Shown here one piece after another: positions 7,044 through 8,871 of a DNA stretch of 8,871 bases; the stretch's first letter is position 1; every line of letters begins with the position of its first letter. The stretch spans positions 1 through 8,871 of the forward strand of contig JAJYOH010000215.1 of assembly GCA_021796315.1 (NCBI GenBank), given 5' to 3'. The stretch is from Chloroflexota bacterium (GTDB lineage Bacteria > Chloroflexota > Anaerolineae > Anaerolineales > Villigracilaceae). The translations under genes and the position numbers were made by a program. Below the pieces are notes generated by a model that had not been told where the DNA came from, did not search any database, and saw only the letters and a program-made list of their open reading frames with translations.

Positions 7044-7153
7044 GGAGGGTGTTCTTCCCGACGAAGCAATCCCCGCTTAAATGGACAAAGCTTCTCGATT
7101 AGCTAATCCCGTTTAACGGGGGATTGCTTCGCCAAAGAACAGCTCGCAATGAC
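7034..7153. repeat. Miniature inverted-repeat element, copy 2 (120 bp, non-coding)
   Basis: It has the same 11-bp terminal repeats as copy 1: GTCATTGCGAG (7034-7044) and CTCGCAATGAC (7143-7153). The inner 13-bp pair is CGAAGCAATCCCC (7062-7074) with GGGGATTGCTTCG (7119-7131). The centre adds the palindrome CCCGTTTAACGGG (7108-7120). Its left half (GGGTGTTCTTCCC) matches the reverse complement of the right half of copy 1, so the copies are related over more than the ends, although centre sequences differ. It ends one base short of the stop codon of the small reading frame at 7155-7265. It lies between the GIY-YIG gene and that reading frame and encodes no protein. Confidence 0.78.
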
Positions 7154-7154
7154 A

Positions 7155-7265
7155 TTATCCCTTCGCCCTCTCCAAATTCAACGCTAGCGCTTCCATTTGC
7201 TGACGAAATCCTGTGGCGTAAGTGACATCTTTGTTTTCCATTTGCCTGATTTTACTTTGAATCAT
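7155..7265 (-). pseudogene. 36-codon reading frame: gene-tail remnant or small ORF
   Basis: A frame from ATG at 7265 to TAA at 7155-7157 encodes 36 residues beginning MIQSKIRQMENKDVTY and ending ALALNLERAKG. GGGAG lies five bases before the ATG, so translation is possible. The frame continues upstream without a stop for about 14 codons to a TGA inside the palindromic repeat. Its last codons (7162-7188) match at 26 of 27 bases the end of another truncated frame at 7931-7957, which favours a duplicated or decayed gene tail. I do not recognise the family. The stop codon is next to the miniature element. Confidence 0.35.
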
Positions 7266-7304
7266 TAAGACTCCCGAAATCTCTTTTGGCGTGGGCGAGG
7301 GGAA

Positions 7305-7356
7305 AAGTGACAGTCACCTTCACCCACAAGGTGCTTCGCGAAGGTGACTGTCACTT
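7305..7356. repeat. Composite palindromic repeat in the bfr 3' region, possible terminator
   Basis: Perfect 17-bp arms AAGTGACAGTCACCTTC (7305-7321) and GAAGGTGACTGTCACTT (7340-7356) flank an 18-base loop. Each arm contains its own palindrome (GTGACAGTCAC or GTGACTGTCAC). The loop side holds CTTCGCGAAG (7334-7343) and a second AAGGTG (7328-7333) that can pair with CACCTT (7315-7320), so at least two exclusive folds exist. On the - strand it starts 26 bases after the bfr stop and is followed by TTTTCCCC, which could support termination or protect the bfr mRNA 3' end. The sequence type looks like a dispersed intergenic repeat, but only one copy is in this window. Confidence 0.7.
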
Positions 7357-7381
7357 GAGGCAACAAACCCAAACAGATGAC

Positions 7382-7849
7382 TTACTCAGCCTGTCCAACC
7401 AGATAGTTCTGCAGGCCCATCTGGGCAACCTGGTCGAGTTGAGCTTCCAGCCAATCGAGGTGTTCTTCCTCGTCATGCAGGTTGGCGTCGATCAGTTCGC
7501 GCGTGCCATTATCACCCAATTCGAGGCAGAGTCGGATTCCATCGTTATAGGCTTTGATGGCTCCCGCTTCCGACGCTAGGTCGTTCTTGAGCTGGGCTTC
7601 CACTGTCGCGCCAATACTGATCTTTTTCAGGTTGGTGACGATGGGAACGCCTTCCAGAAAGAGGATGCGTGCGATGATTTTTTCGGCGTGCTTCATCTCC
7701 TCGATGGCGCGTTTCTCGACCTTTCCGTGCAGTTTGCCATATCCCCAATTCGCACACATCTCGGAATGGACAATATACTGGTTGATGGCAGTCAATTCGT
7801 CCGCCAGGAAACCGTTCAATTGTTGTATGACTTTTTCGTTGCCTTTCAT
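7382..7849 (-). CDS. bfr: Bacterioferritin
   Basis: Bacterioferritin stores iron in a 24-subunit cytoplasmic shell after oxidising Fe(II) at a di-iron site, and binds haem between subunit pairs. The 155-residue protein aligns position for position with E. coli Bfr: ferroxidase ligands Glu18, Glu51, His54, Glu94, Glu127 and His130, Tyr25, and haem ligand Met52 within EEMKHAEK. Family hallmarks are MKG at the start, ERILFLEG-like ARILFLEG (60-67) and MGLQNYL (144-150). The ATG at 7849 is preferred over one at 7888, because AAGGAG lies upstream at normal spacing and the family starts with MKG. A TATAAT lies about 45 bases upstream. The composite palindrome downstream is its probable 3' end. It appears to be monocistronic. 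No ferredoxin partner or clear Fur site is visible. Confidence 0.98.
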   Translation of the reverse strand: MKGNEKVIQQLNGFLADELTAINQYIVHSEMCANWGYGKLHGKVEKRAIEEMKHAEKIIARILFLEGVPIVTNLKKISIGATVEAQLKNDLASEAGAIKAYNDGIRLCLELGDNGTRELIDANLHDEEEHLDWLEAQLDQVAQMGLQNYLVGQAE

Positions 7850-7893
7850 ATATCTCTCTCCTTTTTGTAGGTGAAAACACGATTTCAAAAATG

Positions 7894-7899
7894 ATTATA
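7894..7899 (-). promoter_or_regulatory. -10 element of the bfr promoter
   Basis: On the - strand a perfect TATAAT lies at 7899-7894, 44 bases before the bfr ATG, which would give a leader of about 38 bases containing the AAGGAG site. No convincing -35 is seen at 16-18 bases spacing (AATGCC at 17), so an activator may be needed or the assignment may be wrong. The upstream part overlaps the 3' end of the gene-tail remnant at 7921-8001. Confidence 0.42.
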
Positions 7900-7920
7900 T
7901 GTCAGATTTCGGTTTTGGCA

Positions 7921-8001
7921 TTATTTTTCTTTCGCCCTCTCCAAATTCAACGCCAGCAGTTTCTCCAGAATCTCTTCATCGGGCAAATCAGACTTCCAAC
8001 C
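7921..8001 (-). pseudogene. 26-codon gene-tail remnant ending LALNLERAKEK
   Basis: An open frame of 26 codons runs from just after a TGA (8002-8004) to TAA (7921-7923) and has no start codon. It encodes a helix-rich tail, DLPDEEILEKLLALNLERAK. This style of C-terminus recalls Eco57I/MmeI-type restriction-methylase tails, a resemblance from memory and only weakly supported. Positions 7931-7957 match 7162-7188 at 26 of 27 bases, on the other side of bfr and in the same orientation. The rest of the 7850-8113 interval holds the bfr promoter. I see no gene or RNA in 8005-8113. Confidence 0.38.
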
Positions 8002-8113
8002 TCAGTCGTATTTGGGGAAGGTCTATCGTGAGTCTCGATGGAAAACCGGCGGGGGGTCGAGAAGTAAAACAAAACTGTATTACGCGGGGCCGTCGAGGCA
8101 AGGAGCGATATGA

Positions 8114-8584
8114 TCACTGACAGAACTTTGCTGGCTGATTGGGTGCCCAATCCGTTGATGGCGTGGATTGCCCCGGACCAGCCATTCCAAACACCATCAT
8201 CCAAAAACCGATGAAAACCAGGAACGCGCCTTCAGGTATATGCACCCATCCATCCCTGGTTTGCAGGAAAAACAAACCGGGTCCATCGCATCCATGTGAC
8301 GAGAGGGCGGAGCCGTCCGCTCGCGCAGAGGCGCGCACTTCGGCGATGACATACCAAATATGGGGCTGACTCCCGTCAAAGGAATTCGTTCCGGCATACA
8401 GAATCTTCACTTTGCGGTCAGCCGCATATCCTTTGTCGATCATTGATCGCATTTCCTGCTCTGGAGAGGAATACAGGCCCTTCGAGCGCGCGATGGCAAG
8501 TTGAACGGAGGTGTAGATCCAGGCAGAGGGAATGATGGCAGCGAGAATCCCCAGAAGGATAAGCAATCGGCGAAAGACTTTCAT
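8114..8584 (-). CDS. Two-TM membrane protein of unknown function
   Basis: This 156-residue protein has an N-terminal membrane segment at about 7-27 (LLILLGILAAIIPSAWIYTSV). A soluble region of about 90 residues follows (VKILYAGTNSF, IWYVIAEVRA, FFLQTRDGWVHIPEGA). A second membrane segment lies at about 119-136 (AFLVFIGFWMMVFGMAG), then a short Ser/Pro-rich tail ending KFCQ. With both ends inside, the central domain would be outside the cytoplasm; its beta-strand pattern could be a small sensing or structural domain, but I recognise no family. Two ATGs are adjacent, at 8587 and 8584. The AAGGAG at 8595-8590 is five bases from the second and only two from the first, so the second is chosen. It has its own promoter and no clear operon partner. 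Confidence 0.78.
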   Translation of the reverse strand: MKVFRRLLILLGILAAIIPSAWIYTSVQLAIARSKGLYSSPEQEMRSMIDKGYAADRKVKILYAGTNSFDGSQPHIWYVIAEVRASARADGSALSSHGCDGPGLFFLQTRDGWVHIPEGAFLVFIGFWMMVFGMAGPGQSTPSTDWAPNQPAKFCQ

Positions 8585-8622
8585 CATTTCTCCTTCAGAA
8601 AAGACGGGACCTTTACAAAAAC

Positions 8623-8651
8623 AGTATACGGAGAATGGATATTGAATTCAA
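8623..8651 (-). promoter_or_regulatory. Promoter of the membrane-protein gene, overlapped by a palindrome
   Basis: On the - strand TTGAAT (8651-8646) and TATACT (8628-8623) lie exactly 17 bases apart, matching the -35 and -10 consensus at 4/6 and 5/6. Transcription would start near 8616, giving a leader of about 30 bases with AAGGAG before the ATG. The -35 lies inside the perfect 12-bp palindrome ATTGAATTCAAT (8641-8652), which could be an operator. Confidence 0.5.
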
Positions 8652-8788
8652 TCACCCTCATTGTTTGCTGAAATGACCCAGCAAGGCAAAACCGAATTGC
8701 TTGAGTTGGAGTGCGCACCCGGTCTCGTTTTTGGCGACCTGCTCGACCAAGCTTTGTGTGCCAGGTGGCCATCACTTTAGACGACTTC

Positions 8789-8831
8789 AAAAATGTCGTG
8801 ACATCTTTTCAAAGATATCACGACATTTTTT
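8789..8831. terminator. Bidirectional intrinsic terminator
   Basis: AAAAATGTCGTGA (8789-8801) pairs perfectly with TCACGACATTTTT (8818-8830). After one C/A mismatch the stem continues with ATCTT/AAGAT around a TTCA loop. A T6 run follows on the + strand, and five Ts follow on the - strand, so it can work both ways. It would insulate the membrane-protein gene from a gene beyond the right edge. The 8660-8788 interval before it shows no convincing gene. Confidence 0.75.
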
Positions 8832-8835
8832 CTTA

Positions 8836-8871
8836 TGTCACCCTGAGCGTAGCGACACTTGCGCCGCACAG
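8836..8871. repeat. Possible start of another dispersed repeat, cut by the window edge
   Basis: TGTCACCCTGAGCGTAGCGA (8836-8855) resembles the arm of a common intergenic inverted-repeat type whose other arm would read like TCGCTACGCTCAGGGTGACA. The other arm, if present, is outside the window, so this rests on recognition of one half only. Confidence 0.25.

Noticed and set aside
7850..7910. Fur box upstream of bfr
   Set aside because: AT-rich sequence around the TATAAT gives only a weak, one-sided match to the Fur consensus.
7899..8120. + strand frame of 73 codons over the bfr upstream region
   Set aside because: It has no ribosome binding site or domain. It is antisense to the bfr promoter and the gene-tail remnant.
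8658..8771. Short - strand frame with a protein-like tail (SLVEQVAKNETGCALQLKQF)
   Set aside because: It has no start codon, is bounded by stops, and covers 37 codons only. A decayed gene tail is possible but cannot be told from chance. The overlapping 68-codon frame at 8584-8790 is also unlikely, because it spans the promoter and leader of the membrane-protein gene.

Overview
The window most resembles a piece of a Chloroflexota genome, probably Anaerolineae. That is inferred from the stand-alone B12-dependent ribonucleotide reductase next to nrdR, the AMP-ligase/hydrolase pair, and short nested-palindrome repeats of the 'GTCATTGCGAG ... CGAAGCAATC' type that I associate with such genomes. 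No marker gene settles the taxonomy. I see no tRNA, rRNA, CRISPR array, transposase, or recognisable phage or defence operon.

Left part (1-2739, + strand): the 3' part of a fusion gene, an alpha/beta-hydrolase tail followed by an AMP-forming acyl-CoA-synthetase-like domain. It overlaps by 23 bases a complete second alpha/beta hydrolase. The two are probably co-transcribed and act on an acyl substrate. Middle (2794-6176, + strand): the deoxyribonucleotide block. A sigma70-like promoter and a tandem pair of candidate NrdR boxes precede nrdR. A strong intrinsic terminator follows nrdR, then a 107-bp miniature inverted-repeat element, then nrdJ (B12-dependent ribonucleotide reductase) with all catalytic cysteines. 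NrdR probably regulates its own promoter. nrdJ is separated from that promoter by the terminator and the repeat.

Accessory stretch (6177-7381): a long hairpin, then a small AT-rich membrane-anchored protein of unknown function, a GIY-YIG family protein on the - strand, a second copy of the inverted-repeat element, a short coding remnant or small ORF, and a palindromic repeat downstream of the next gene. This stretch is more AT-rich than its neighbours and looks acquired.

Right part (7382-8871, - strand): bacterioferritin with every ferroxidase and haem ligand conserved, then a short gene-tail remnant sharing a near-identical 27-bp segment with the remnant on the other side of bfr. Next come a small two-TM membrane protein with a good promoter, a bidirectional terminator, and the edge of another repeat. 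The genes are ordinary. The points worth a second look are the predicted NrdR operator pair, the mobile repeat between nrdR and nrdJ, the fusion enzyme with a non-standard A8 motif, and the repeat and remnant structure around bfr.
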